Assembly (NCBI RefSeq): GCF_900078335.1
Contig: NZ_FKBR01000045.1
Location: 1 to 64,000, forward strand
Length of the DNA: 64,000 nt
Direction: 5' to 3'
From: Bordetella trematum
Lineage (GTDB): Bacteria > Pseudomonadota > Gammaproteobacteria > Burkholderiales > Burkholderiaceae_B
Made by a program: the position numbers and the translations under genes
The notes under the pieces: model-generated
Told to the model about the DNA's origin: nothing
Databases searched by the model: none
The model's input: the letters and a program-made list of their open reading frames with translations, nothing else
Part shown: one piece after another, positions 38,935 to 46,646 of the stretch
Position numbering within the stretch: the stretch's first letter is position 1
Layout of the letters: the number at the start of each line of letters is the position of its first letter

Positions 38935-39108
38935 TCAGGCCGCCGGGTCAAGCGGGCGGGCTTCGTTTTCAAGCATGACGGGCACGCCGTCGCGAACCGG
39001 GAAGGCCAGCCGGTCGGCCTGGCAGATCAGTTCTTGCTGCGTGCGGGCGAACTCGAGGCGGCCCTTGCACAGGGGGCAGACGAGGATGTCGAGAAGGCGG
39101 GATTCCAT
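38935..39108 (-). CDS. Trm112-family zinc-ribbon-like protein
   Basis: A 57-residue protein too short for usual ORF cut-offs, read on the minus strand from ATG 39108: [20 protein letters not shown], then [23 protein letters not shown]. This is the bacterial YcaR/UPF0434 Trm112-like family, which keeps the CPxCK motif but only three of the four cysteines. Position between lpxK and kdsB is conserved in many proteobacteria. Its cellular role is not established; archaeal and eukaryotic Trm112 activate methyltransferases. Confidence 0.92.
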   Translation of the reverse strand: MESRLLDILVCPLCKGRLEFARTQQELICQADRLAFPVRDGVPVMLENEARPLDPAA

Positions 39109-39144
39109 GGCAGCGATTCTAAAACAGAACCGCGCGCTGCGGGG

Positions 39145-40182
39145 TCACCCGCGTGGCGGTAACGCGCATAGCCGCGCATGAAGCCAGTCAAGGAAACCGT
39201 CGGGCTCGAAACGCGCCCGGACCTGTACCGACCATAGCCGGGGGTCTTGCAGGGCGGCGCATTTGATGGCGTCCTTGGCGGTGATCAGAATCGTGCCGGC
39301 GGGGATGCCGGTGAAGGGCGAGCGTGCGTAATCGTAGTGGTCGGGCAGGGCCAGGCGAGGCTCGGGATGGATGCCGGCAGCCTCCAGGGTGCGGAAGAAC
39401 CGCTCCGGATTGCCGATGCCGGCGGCAGCGGCTACCGGCCGGCCGGCAAACCCGGCCAGGCTTTGCTCCGCGCCGTCGCTCAAGCGGCGCGCCGCCTGCG
39501 GCTCCAGCCACATGGTCCAGCGCGCTGCCGGCCCGTCCGGGGCGGGCGCCGCCGCCGGGGTGTTGCTGTTGGTGATGATGGCGTCGACATCGCGCAGGCG
39601 GCTGGCCGGCTCGCGCAGCGGGCCGGCCGGCAGCAGGCGGCCGTTGCCCACGCCGCGTTCATCCTGCACCACGATTTCGATGTCGCGCGCCAGCGCCAGG
39701 TGCTGCAGGCCGTCGTCGGCCACGATCACGTCGACGTCGGGGTGGGCTGCCAGCAGGGCGCGGGCCGCGTCGGCACGGCGAGGATGCACGGCCACCGGCG
39801 AGCCGGTCACGGCGGCGATCAGGGCAGGTTCATCGCCGAACTCGCGCGCTGCGAGCCGGCCCTGGCCGACGCGTGGCCTGCCTTCGATCTTCGCGCCATA
39901 GCCGCGACTGATCATGCCCGGCGTGTAGCCGCGCGCCCGCAAGCCTTCCAGGATGGCGATCACGACCGGGGTTTTGCCGGTCCCGCCCACGTAAATGTTG
40001 CCCACCACGATGACCGGTACCGGCGCTTGCCAGGCGCTGCGCGCGCCGCTGCGGTAGGCCTGGCGCTTGCGGCGCACGAAACGGGCGGCCAGCGCGCCCA
40101 GGGGGCGCAGCAGCGTGGACAGCCAGCCGCCGTGTTGCCACTGGTGCTGGAGCGTGCGCGCAAGAAAACCGTCGGGCTTCAA
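39145..40182 (-). CDS. lpxK: tetraacyldisaccharide 4'-kinase (LpxK)
   Basis: A 345-residue inner-membrane-associated kinase that phosphorylates the lipid A precursor. The P-loop is [19 protein letters not shown] near residues 57-75; IISRGYGAK-like text is [17 protein letters not shown], and [21 protein letters not shown] carries the catalytic Asp/His region. The ATG overlaps the stop of the second exbD in an ATGA arrangement, so translation is coupled. It continues the exbB-exbD group toward kdsB. Confidence 0.96.
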   Translation of the reverse strand: MKPDGFLARTLQHQWQHGGWLSTLLRPLGALAARFVRRKRQAYRSGARSAWQAPVPVIVVGNIYVGGTGKTPVVIAILEGLRARGYTPGMISRGYGAKIEGRPRVGQGRLAAREFGDEPALIAAVTGSPVAVHPRRADAARALLAAHPDVDVIVADDGLQHLALARDIEIVVQDERGVGNGRLLPAGPLREPASRLRDVDAIITNSNTPAAAPAPDGPAARWTMWLEPQAARRLSDGAEQSLAGFAGRPVAAAAGIGNPERFFRTLEAAGIHPEPRLALPDHYDYARSPFTGIPAGTILITAKDAIKCAALQDPRLWSVQVRARFEPDGFLDWLHARLCALPPRG

Positions 40183-40592
40183 TGGGCGGCCTGAGCGGCG
40201 AAGTTGACGCGGCCGATGCCGGCGTCGCGCGCGGCTTGCATGACGTTGACCACTGCCTGATGGGCGGCTTGCGCGTCGGCATTGATCACCACCACGGGCT
40301 GTGGCTGGCCGGCCGCCGCGCGCCGCAGGGCGTCGGCCATCGCGCCGGGTTCGCCGTTGTCCAGCAGCACGCCGTTCAGGGCGTAGTGGCCGTCCTGGCT
40401 CACGGCGACTTCGAGGGTGACCTGGCCGGCGGCGTCGGCCTGTGCCTGGGGCAGGGTGATCTCCAGCTGGCTGTAGCGTGCGAAAGTGGTGGTGGCCGCC
40501 AGGAAGATCAGCATCACCAGCAGCACGTCGATGAGCGGAATGACGTTGATGTCCAGCTCGTCGTCATGCCCGCGCCGGCGCCGGAAGTTCAT
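40179..40592 (-). CDS. ExbD/TolR-family transducer, second copy
   Basis: A 137-residue protein with a basic start ([20 protein letters not shown]), one membrane segment at about residues 17-37 that contains D22 in [14 protein letters not shown], and a periplasmic ExbD/TolR domain ([35 protein letters not shown]). It overlaps both neighbours by four bases (ATGA with exbB upstream and with lpxK downstream). It is more diverged than the TonB-linked ExbD at 15368. Placement with lpxK suggests energised envelope work, but that is inference. Confidence 0.93.
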   Translation of the reverse strand: MNFRRRRGHDDELDINVIPLIDVLLVMLIFLAATTTFARYSQLEITLPQAQADAAGQVTLEVAVSQDGHYALNGVLLDNGEPGAMADALRRAAAGQPQPVVVINADAQAAHQAVVNVMQAARDAGIGRVNFAAQAAH

Positions 40593-41242
40593 GGGCGTAC
40601 CTCGCGCGCCAGGCGGGCCGCGCCCTGCTCCATGGCGTTCAGGTAGTGGTCGACGCGACTGCGGAAGTAGCGGTGCGCGATCAGGGCGGGAATGGCGATC
40701 AGGATGCCGAACCCGGTGTTGTAGAGGGCGACCGAGATGCCGTGGGCCAGCTGCGCGGGGTCGGTGCCGCCGGGCGTGTAGGCGCCGAAGATCTCGATCA
40801 TGCCGATGACCGTGCCGAACAGCCCCATCAGGGGGGCCACCACGGCGACTGTGCCCAGTGCGGGCAGATAGCGGTTGAGGTCCTGGGCGACGCCCTGGCC
40901 GGCCGTCTCGACAGCGTCGCGCAGCGCATCGCGTGGCGCCTGCCGCATGCGCAATACCTCGGCCAGCACGCGGCCATAGGGCGAGCTGCGTTCCAGACGG
41001 TTCAGGGCCTCGGGACTGTCCTGGCGGGTGCGCAGCATTTCCTGCACCTGTTCGCTCAGCCCGCGCGGCATGATCAGCGCGCGGCGCAGCGAGAGCAGGC
41101 GTTCGAGGATCAGCGCCAGGCCGAGGACGGAGGTTGCCAGCAGGGGCCAGATCGGCCAGCCGGCATCGCGCAAAAGGGTCAGCAAGACGGGAGACTCCAA
41201 GGAAGGGCGGCCCGCAGATTCGGGCGGGGCGTCAGGCGGCAA
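40589..41242 (-). CDS. ExbB/TolQ/MotA-family proton channel, second copy
   Basis: A 217-residue protein with three membrane segments: about 27-47 (WPIWPLLATSVLGLALILE), about 128-150 (LGTVAVVAPLMGLFGTVIGMI) and about 165-190 (GISVALYNTGFGILIAIPALIA). It is TolQ-like in length, without the long Ala/Pro extension of the copy at 14442. The start at 41242 is a TTG without a good ribosome-binding site; a later TTG is possible. It heads the run exbB-exbD-lpxK. Confidence 0.92.
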   Translation of the reverse strand: MPPDAPPESAGRPSLESPVLLTLLRDAGWPIWPLLATSVLGLALILERLLSLRRALIMPRGLSEQVQEMLRTRQDSPEALNRLERSSPYGRVLAEVLRMRQAPRDALRDAVETAGQGVAQDLNRYLPALGTVAVVAPLMGLFGTVIGMIEIFGAYTPGGTDPAQLAHGISVALYNTGFGILIAIPALIAHRYFRSRVDHYLNAMEQGAARLAREVRP

Positions 41243-41288
41243 TGTAACGGCGGGCCGGCGTCAGTGGCAAGTCGCCAATCCGTCAAAA

Positions 41289-41311
41289 CTATCCACAGAA
41301 TCTGTGGATAA
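41289..41311. promoter_or_regulatory. pair of inverted DnaA boxes upstream of xseA
   Basis: CTATCCACA (41289-41297, one mismatch to TTATCCACA) faces TGTGGATAA (41303-41311, a perfect DnaA box on the minus strand), with five bases between. They lie between the divergent exbB and xseA genes, about 220 bases before xseA. Confidence 0.7.
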
Positions 41312-41527
41312 TTCTGTGCAAAACTTCCGGGAAACCCCCTCGGGACAGGGGTTTACAGTAGTTTGCTTCACTTCTGCTCAGTATGAAAATCATGTTAAAC
41401 CGTTATGAATCAATGGCTTGCATGTATTTTCGCGGGTTTTGAACGGGCCGGCGGGCAATTGCCGATTGCGCTATCATGCGAGCCCGTATTCTCAAGCCCT
41501 GTGGACATATTTCGCTGTTTGAGCCCC

Positions 41528-42886
41528 ATGACAACAGGATTCGCTGTCAAAGATGACGCATTCGCGCGGGATGTCCTCTCGGTCGCGCAATTGAACCAGG
41601 CAGTCGGCCAACTGCTGGAACGCAATATTCCCGCGCTGTGGGTGCGTGGTGAAGTGTCCAATTTCACCCAGGCCGCGTCGGGCCATTGGTACTTCACGCT
41701 CAAGGACGCCCGTGCGGCTGTGCGAGCGGTGATGTTCCGCGGCCGCGCGGCGGCGGTCGGTTTCGTGCCGCGCCCGGGCGATGAGGTCGAGATCCGCGCC
41801 CGTGTCAGTCTCTATGAGCCGCGTGGCGATTACCAGTTGCAGGCCGAGGCCATGCGCCGTGCCGGCGTGGGCAATCTCTACGAGGCCTTTCTCCTGCTCA
41901 AAGAGCGCCTGGCCGCACAGGGCCTGTTCGATCCCGCCCGCAAGCGCACCCCGCCGCGTCTGCCGCGCGCCATCGGCGTGGTGACCTCCCTGCACGCGGC
42001 TGCCTTGCGCGATGTGCTGTCGGCGTTGGCGCGGCGCGCGCCCCAGGTGCCGGTGGTGATCTATCCGGCGGCGGTGCAGGGCGCCGAGGCAGCGCGTGCG
42101 CTGGCCGCCCAGGTGCGCGCCGCCAGTCAGCGCGCCGAGGTGGATACCTTGCTGCTGGTGCGTGGAGGCGGCAGCATCGAGGATCTGTGGAGCTTCAACG
42201 ACGAAGAACTGGCATATGCCGTGGCCGAATGCGCCATGCCGGTGATCAGCGGGGTGGGGCATGAAACCGACTTCACGATTGTCGATTTCGTAGCCGATGT
42301 GCGCGCTCCCACGCCGACTGCGGCGGCCGAGCTGGCCTGCGTGCCGCGCGGCGAGCTGCTGGGCCAGCTTGGGCATGCCGTCACGCGTCTGGCGCGTGCG
42401 CAGCAGCGCCGCCTGGAACAGGCCGCCCAGCGGCTGGACCGGGCCAGCGCCCAACTGGCGTCGCCGTTGCAGCGCCTGGCGCATCAGCGCGAACGCCTGA
42501 ATACCTTGCGCCACCGGCTGGCCGCGGCCGCTCAGCGGCCCGTCAGCGCCCAGGGCCTGCGCTTGGGGGCTCTGGCGCAACGGCTGGCGCGCCGCGCGCC
42601 TCAGACGGCGCGCGCGCAGGACCGTCTGCTGGACCTGGCGCAGCGCCTGGCCCGCGCGCAGAAGGCCAGCCTGGCCCAGGCCCAGGCGCGCGTGCAGGCC
42701 TGGTCGGGGCATTTGCGCGCCCTGGATCCCGAGCATACGCTGGCACGTGGCTATGCCGTCCTGCGCGATGAGCAGGGGCGGGTGGTCAGCGATGCCGCGC
42801 AGCTCGCCGTGGGGCAGCCCGTCAGTATCGATCTGGCCCGAGGCAGGGCGGGCGCGCGCGTCACCGAAACCGGGCCGCGCGACTGA
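41528..42886 (+). CDS. xseA: exodeoxyribonuclease VII large subunit
   Basis: A protein of about 452 residues. It degrades single-stranded DNA from both ends with XseB, which is not in the window. The N-terminal OB fold (about 15-110) has LERNIPALWVRGEVSNFTQA and GHWYFTLKDARAAVRAVMF; the catalytic region has RLPRAIGVVTSLHAAALRDV, RGGGSIEDLWSFNDEELA and the invariant GVGHETDFTIVDFVADVRAPTPTAAAE (in part: GVGHETDFTIVDFVAD). A long coiled-coil stretch follows, ending in the LARGYAVL motif. ATG 41528 is chosen because the family begins just before LSVAQLNQ; the frame upstream has no similarity. Confidence 0.95.
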   Translation: MTTGFAVKDDAFARDVLSVAQLNQAVGQLLERNIPALWVRGEVSNFTQAASGHWYFTLKDARAAVRAVMFRGRAAAVGFVPRPGDEVEIRARVSLYEPRGDYQLQAEAMRRAGVGNLYEAFLLLKERLAAQGLFDPARKRTPPRLPRAIGVVTSLHAAALRDVLSALARRAPQVPVVIYPAAVQGAEAARALAAQVRAASQRAEVDTLLLVRGGGSIEDLWSFNDEELAYAVAECAMPVISGVGHETDFTIVDFVADVRAPTPTAAAELACVPRGELLGQLGHAVTRLARAQQRRLEQAAQRLDRASAQLASPLQRLAHQRERLNTLRHRLAAAAQRPVSAQGLRLGALAQRLARRAPQTARAQDRLLDLAQRLARAQKASLAQAQARVQAWSGHLRALDPEHTLARGYAVLRDEQGRVVSDAAQLAVGQPVSIDLARGRAGARVTETGPRD

Positions 42887-42895
42887 AATATTCTC

Positions 42896-42921
42896 TTAAC
42901 CCCGCGCCAAACCCGGGTTAA
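42896..42921 (+). promoter_or_regulatory. inverted repeat in the sodB promoter region
   Basis: TTAACCC and GGGTTAA form a 7-base dyad with 12 bases between, located 72 bases before sodB. A -10-like GATACAAT follows at about 42943-42950. A regulator site is possible; no known consensus was matched. Confidence 0.45.
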
Positions 42922-42992
42922 CGCGAGGCCGCAAGCAAGAGCCGATACAATGAAACGGCTTGATCGTGCATTCAACCAAGAAGGAATCGACC

Positions 42993-43571
42993 ATGGCACA
43001 TACTCTTCCCCCCCTGCCGTACGCGATGGACGCGCTGGCTCCGCGCATTTCCAAGGAAACGCTGGAGTACCACTACGGCAAGCATCACCAGACGTACGTC
43101 ACCAACCTGAACAACCTGGTTCCGGGCACCGAGTTCGAAAACGCCTCGCTGGAAGACATCGTCAAGAAGTCGTCGGGCGGCATTTTCAACAACGCCGCGC
43201 AGGTGTGGAACCACACCTTCTACTGGAACAGCCTGTCGCCCAATGGCGGCGGCGAGCCCACGGGCGCGCTGGCTGACGCCATCAAGGCCAAGTGGGGCAG
43301 CGTTGAGGCCTTCAAGGAAGCCTTCAACAAGTCGGCCGCCGGCAACTTCGGTTCGGGCTGGACCTGGCTGGTGAAGAAGGCCGATGGCAGCCTGGACATC
43401 GTCAATACCAGCAATGCCGCCACGCCGCTGACCACCGCCGACAAGGCGCTGCTGACCTGTGACGTGTGGGAGCATGCCTACTACATCGACTACCGCAATG
43501 CCCGTCCCAAGTACCTGGAGAACTTCTGGGCCCTGGTGAACTGGGAATTTGCTGCGAAGAACTTCGCCTGA
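42993..43571 (+). CDS. sodB: superoxide dismutase [Fe]
   Basis: A 192-residue Fe/Mn-family dismutase that removes superoxide in the cytoplasm. The metal ligands are visible as His in [11 protein letters not shown], His in [13 protein letters not shown], and Asp and His in [13 protein letters not shown]. Length, the [10 protein letters not shown] segment and the FGSGWTWLV sequence favour the iron form. AAGGAA precedes ATG 42993. It is monocistronic with a terminator after it. Confidence 0.96.
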   Translation: MAHTLPPLPYAMDALAPRISKETLEYHYGKHHQTYVTNLNNLVPGTEFENASLEDIVKKSSGGIFNNAAQVWNHTFYWNSLSPNGGGEPTGALADAIKAKWGSVEAFKEAFNKSAAGNFGSGWTWLVKKADGSLDIVNTSNAATPLTTADKALLTCDVWEHAYYIDYRNARPKYLENFWALVNWEFAAKNFA

Positions 43572-43611
43572 TCGGCCGGCCAGGCGCTGTAAGCGCCCTG
43601 GCGCGATCCGG

Positions 43612-43634
43612 GCCCGGCTCTGCCGGGCCTTTTT
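43612..43634 (+). terminator. terminator of sodB
   Basis: Seven-base-pair stem GCCCGGC/GCCGGGC with a TCT loop, then CTTTTTC. A second dyad CCAGGCGC/GCGCCCTGG-like lies between it and the stop codon. Confidence 0.85.
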
Positions 43635-43792
43635 CTTGTGCGCCAGATGTGTCGTACAGAGAGCGGAAATGTCCAAGGACTAGACAGAGCGTCCGTTCTT
43701 TGGACACCCTCGGGGCAGGGGGGCAAGGGGGGGGAACGCTGCGGTAACATCCAGGGCAGATTCCTTTTCTCATCCACTTTTCCTGACGAGCC

Positions 43793-44998
43793 ATGACCCT
43801 GGAAGCCTTTATCTGCGACGCGATTCGTACTCCTTTTGGCCGCTATGGCGGTGCGCTGTCTTCGGTGCGTGCCGATGACCTGGCCGCGATTCCCATCAAG
43901 GCCCTGATGGCGCGCAACCCGAACGTGCGCTGGGAAGAGCTGGACGACACGATCTTCGGCTGCGCCAACCAGGCAGGCGAAGACAACCGCAACGTGGCCC
44001 GCATGGCCACCCTGCTGGCCGGCCTGCCGATCGAAGTGCCGGGCGCCACCGTCAACCGCCTGTGCGGTTCGGGTCTGGATGCGATCGGCACTGCCGCGCG
44101 CGCCATCCGTGCCGGCGAGGCCGGCCTGATGCTGGCAGGTGGCGTGGAAAGCATGAGCCGCGCCCCGTTCGTCATGGGCAAGGCCGACAGCGCTTTTTCG
44201 CGCAATGCCGCGATCTACGACACCACCATCGGCTGGCGCTTCGTCAACAAGCTGATGAAGGCGCAGTACGGCGTGGATTCCATGCCCGAGACCGCTGAAA
44301 ACGTGGCCGATGATTTCGGCATCAGCCGCGCTGATCAGGACAAATTCGCGCTGGCCAGCCAACAGAAAACCGCCCGTGCCCAGAAGGAAGGCTATTTCGA
44401 TACCGAAATCACGCCGGTGTCGATCGCGCAGCGCAAGGGCGATCCGCTGATCGTCGATCGCGACGAGCACCCGCGCGAGACCAGCCTGGAAGCGCTGGGC
44501 CGCCTGAAGGGCGTCGTGCGCGAAGGCGGCAGTGTCACGGCCGGCAATGCGTCGGGCGTCAACGATGGCGCCGCGGCCCTGCTGCTGGCCGACGAGAAGG
44601 GCGCTGCCCGCCACGGCCTGACTCCGCGTGCGCGCGTGGTCGGCATGGCCACGGCAGGCGTGGCCCCGCGCATCATGGGCATGGGCCCGGCGCCGGCCAC
44701 CCGGAAGGTGCTGGCCCAGACCGGCCTGACGCTGGCCCAGATGGATGTCATCGAACTGAACGAAGCCTTCGCGGCGCAGGGCCTGGCCGTGCTGCGCGAT
44801 CTGGGCATCGCTGACGACGACGCGCGCGTGAACCCCAACGGCGGCGCGATCGCTCTGGGCCACCCGTTGGGCGCCAGCGGCGCACGTCTGGCTACCACCG
44901 CCATCAATCAGCTGCACCGCACCGGTGGCCGCTATGCGCTGTGCACGATGTGCATCGGCGTGGGCCAGGGTATTGCTCTGATCATCGAGCGCGTCTAA
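43793..44998 (+). CDS. pcaF: 3-oxoadipyl-CoA/acetyl-CoA thiolase
   Basis: A 401-residue type II thiolase. The nucleophilic cysteine is in TVNRLCGSGLDAIG (about residue 90), the base-side motif is NEAFAAQGLAVLRDLG, and the C-terminal motifs are NPNGGAIALGHPLGASGAR and CTMCIGVGQGIALIIE. The opening EAFICDAIRTPFGRYGGALS and the length match PcaF/PaaJ 3-oxoadipyl-CoA thiolases, which end beta-ketoadipate degradation, but an ordinary acetyl-CoA acetyltransferase cannot be excluded. No pca neighbours are present. Confidence 0.85.
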   Translation: MTLEAFICDAIRTPFGRYGGALSSVRADDLAAIPIKALMARNPNVRWEELDDTIFGCANQAGEDNRNVARMATLLAGLPIEVPGATVNRLCGSGLDAIGTAARAIRAGEAGLMLAGGVESMSRAPFVMGKADSAFSRNAAIYDTTIGWRFVNKLMKAQYGVDSMPETAENVADDFGISRADQDKFALASQQKTARAQKEGYFDTEITPVSIAQRKGDPLIVDRDEHPRETSLEALGRLKGVVREGGSVTAGNASGVNDGAAALLLADEKGAARHGLTPRARVVGMATAGVAPRIMGMGPAPATRKVLAQTGLTLAQMDVIELNEAFAAQGLAVLRDLGIADDDARVNPNGGAIALGHPLGASGARLATTAINQLHRTGGRYALCTMCIGVGQGIALIIERV

Positions 44999-45031
44999 GC
45001 GACACGCTGGCAGCTGCGGCGGCCAGTGCAC

Positions 45032-45068
45032 AAAGACCCTCCCGTAAAACGGAGGGTCTTTGTTTTTT
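45032..45068 (+). terminator. terminator of the thiolase gene
   Basis: Eleven-base-pair stem AAAGACCCTCC/GGAGGGTCTTT, followed by a G and six T residues. Thirty-three bases after the stop codon. Confidence 0.93.
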
Positions 45069-45202
45069 CGTGTTCGTCCCGGCGGACAAGACTGGGGCAT
45101 CGCCGGTTGCCGGCCGGTCGATTCCGGAGCATGGGCTCGGCGGGGTCTCGATGCCTGTGCACCCGGGCCGGTCTTGGCGGGCGATGCGGCGTCGCGAGCG
45201 CT

Positions 45203-45655
45203 TCAGGGCAGCCCGTCGACCTTGGCGCCGGCGGTGATGCCACGCTCGGCAAACCAGCCCTGGTACATTTCCAGCGCGTAGCGCACGGGCTTGCGCGAGC
45301 AGTGCGGGTCTTCGGTCTGCGGCGCCATGTCTTCGATGTTGGTGATGCTGCCATCATCGGCAATAAAGGCGATGGACAGCGGCAGCAGGGTGTTGCGCAT
45401 CCAGAAGCACTGCCGGTCGGGTTGCTCGAAAATGAACAGCATGCCGTTGTTGCCCGGCAGCTCGCGGCGCCCCATCAGGCCGATGCGGCGCCGTTCGTCG
45501 GTGTCCGCCATTTCAGCCTGAATAACGTGGATGCCGGCAGACAACTGGGTCACGGGCAGCGGATCCTGGGCGGGCTGGGCATGGGCAGGCAGGGGGCCGA
45601 GCGACAGGCTCAGTGTCCAGGCAAGGGGCAGGAACAGGGCGGAAAGCTTGGGCAT
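45203..45655 (-). CDS. DUF192 family exported protein
   Basis: A 150-residue protein of unknown function. An N-terminal signal peptide is at residues 1-26 (LFLPLAWTLSLSLGPLPAHA). The DUF192 domain follows with QAEMADTDERRRIGLMGRREL, NNGMLFIFEQPDRQCFWMRNTLLPLSIAFI (in parts) and NIEDMAPQTEDPHCS. The family is found widely in bacteria and is predicted to be periplasmic here. It lies downstream of csp on the minus strand, separated by a terminator. Confidence 0.9.
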   Translation of the reverse strand: MPKLSALFLPLAWTLSLSLGPLPAHAQPAQDPLPVTQLSAGIHVIQAEMADTDERRRIGLMGRRELPGNNGMLFIFEQPDRQCFWMRNTLLPLSIAFIADDGSITNIEDMAPQTEDPHCSRKPVRYALEMYQGWFAERGITAGAKVDGLP

Positions 45656-45696
45656 GTACGGCGAAATCCAGGATGGCCGGCGCAGCGCCGGCCCAT

Positions 45697-45724
45697 GAAA
45701 AAGGCGGAGCCTGAGGCTCCGCCT
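45697..45724 (-). terminator. terminator of the cold-shock gene
   Basis: Ten-base-pair stem (45702-45711 with 45715-45724) and TGA loop. On the minus strand it is followed by TTTTTCAT, 36 bases after the csp stop. Confidence 0.9.
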
Positions 45725-45759
45725 GCATAATACCGGTTGTGCGGTCTGGGCGCGCCGCC

Positions 45760-46005
45760 CTAAGCCGCAGTAATATTGAGGGCCTGCTTGCCCTTGGGAC
45801 CCTGAATGATCTCGAAAGAGACCTTCTGGCCTTCCTTGAGGGTTTTGAAACCATTCATCTGGATGGACGAAAAATGGGCGAACAGATCTTCTCCGCCGTC
45901 ATCCGGCGTGATGAAGCCAAAGCCTTTTGCGTCGTTAAACCATTTGACGGTTCCGGTTGATTTTGGAGTGTCCCCTTGGACGGCGGTTGCGGTCGTGTCA
46001 GACAT
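45760..46005 (-). CDS. cold-shock domain protein with N-terminal extension
   Basis: An 81-residue CspA-family protein. The cold-shock domain runs from about residue 17: [21 protein letters not shown] (RNP-1, given as KGFGFITP), [10 protein letters not shown] (RNP-2), and [18 protein letters not shown]. Classical Csp proteins are about 67-70 residues; a 15-residue polar extension ([15 protein letters not shown]) precedes the domain here. AAGAGG lies upstream of the ATG. It is divergent from clpS with a 223-base gap that holds both promoters and the csp leader. Confidence 0.94.
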   Translation of the reverse strand: MSDTTATAVQGDTPKSTGTVKWFNDAKGFGFITPDDGGEDLFAHFSSIQMNGFKTLKEGQKVSFEIIQGPKGKQALNITAA

Positions 46006-46228
46006 GCGGACTGCCTCTTTTTGAATCATATGTTGGACAACGGGCCATGGCTTGGCCTTGAGCCCACCCGGGAACGGTCGCGCTAACAACGGGTTGAAAG
46101 GCTCCCGAATGCAAGGATAATGCGCTGCTTTTCTTGGCTGCGTCAAGTATGGAAACTACGCATGTCCGCGTGTAATTTTGAGTAATTGCGAAGCGATTAT
46201 CTGGCCGATTAAATAGAATACCCGCCCT

Positions 46229-46543
46229 ATGAGTTCTACCTTGGATTCGCAGCACGATCTGGTGGTCGAGAAAGCGCCGGCACGCACGGCGCCGCCGCCC
46301 ATGTATCAGGTCCTGTTGCTCAATGACGACTACACCCCGATGGAGTTCGTGGTGAAAGTCCTGCAGAAGTTCTTTGGCAAGAATCAGGAAGACGCCACGC
46401 GCATCATGCTGCAAGTGCATCATGAAGGCCGCGGCGTGTGCGGGGTGTACCCGCGCGACGTGGCGGCTACCCGGATTGCCCAGGTAGCTCAATATGCGCG
46501 CGCGCGACAGCACCCCTTGCAATGTGTCATGGAACCGGTGTGA
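46229..46543 (+). CDS. clpS: ATP-dependent Clp protease adaptor ClpS
   Basis: A 104-residue adaptor that delivers N-degron substrates to ClpA. The N-terminal part is flexible ([16 protein letters not shown]); the core has [20 protein letters not shown], with the acidic pocket [23 protein letters not shown] and [13 protein letters not shown]. clpA is expected next but lies 7.5 kb downstream, after two envelope genes. A hairpin without T tract follows the stop. Confidence 0.96.
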   Translation: MSSTLDSQHDLVVEKAPARTAPPPMYQVLLLNDDYTPMEFVVKVLQKFFGKNQEDATRIMLQVHHEGRGVCGVYPRDVAATRIAQVAQYARARQHPLQCVMEPV

Positions 46544-46586
46544 TCAGCCAGGGCCTGGTTTGGCCTGGTATCCATTTTCCGGAATG

Positions 46587-46620
46587 ACCCCGCCGCATCT
46601 CGGCTGAGAGACGGCGGGGT
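46587..46620 (+). terminator. hairpin after clpS
   Basis: ACCCCGCCG/CGGCGGGGT 9-base-pair stem with a 16-base partly paired loop. No T tract follows (TGAGTCG), so it may be a weak terminator or an RNA-stability element. It argues against the alternative A2M start at 46620. Confidence 0.55.
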
Positions 46621-46646
46621 TGAGTCGTAGTGGCTTGAGGTGCATC

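Noticed and set aside
41453-41477. TTGCCG and TATCAT as an xseA promoter
   Set aside because: The elements are only seven bases apart, so they cannot form a -35/-10 pair.
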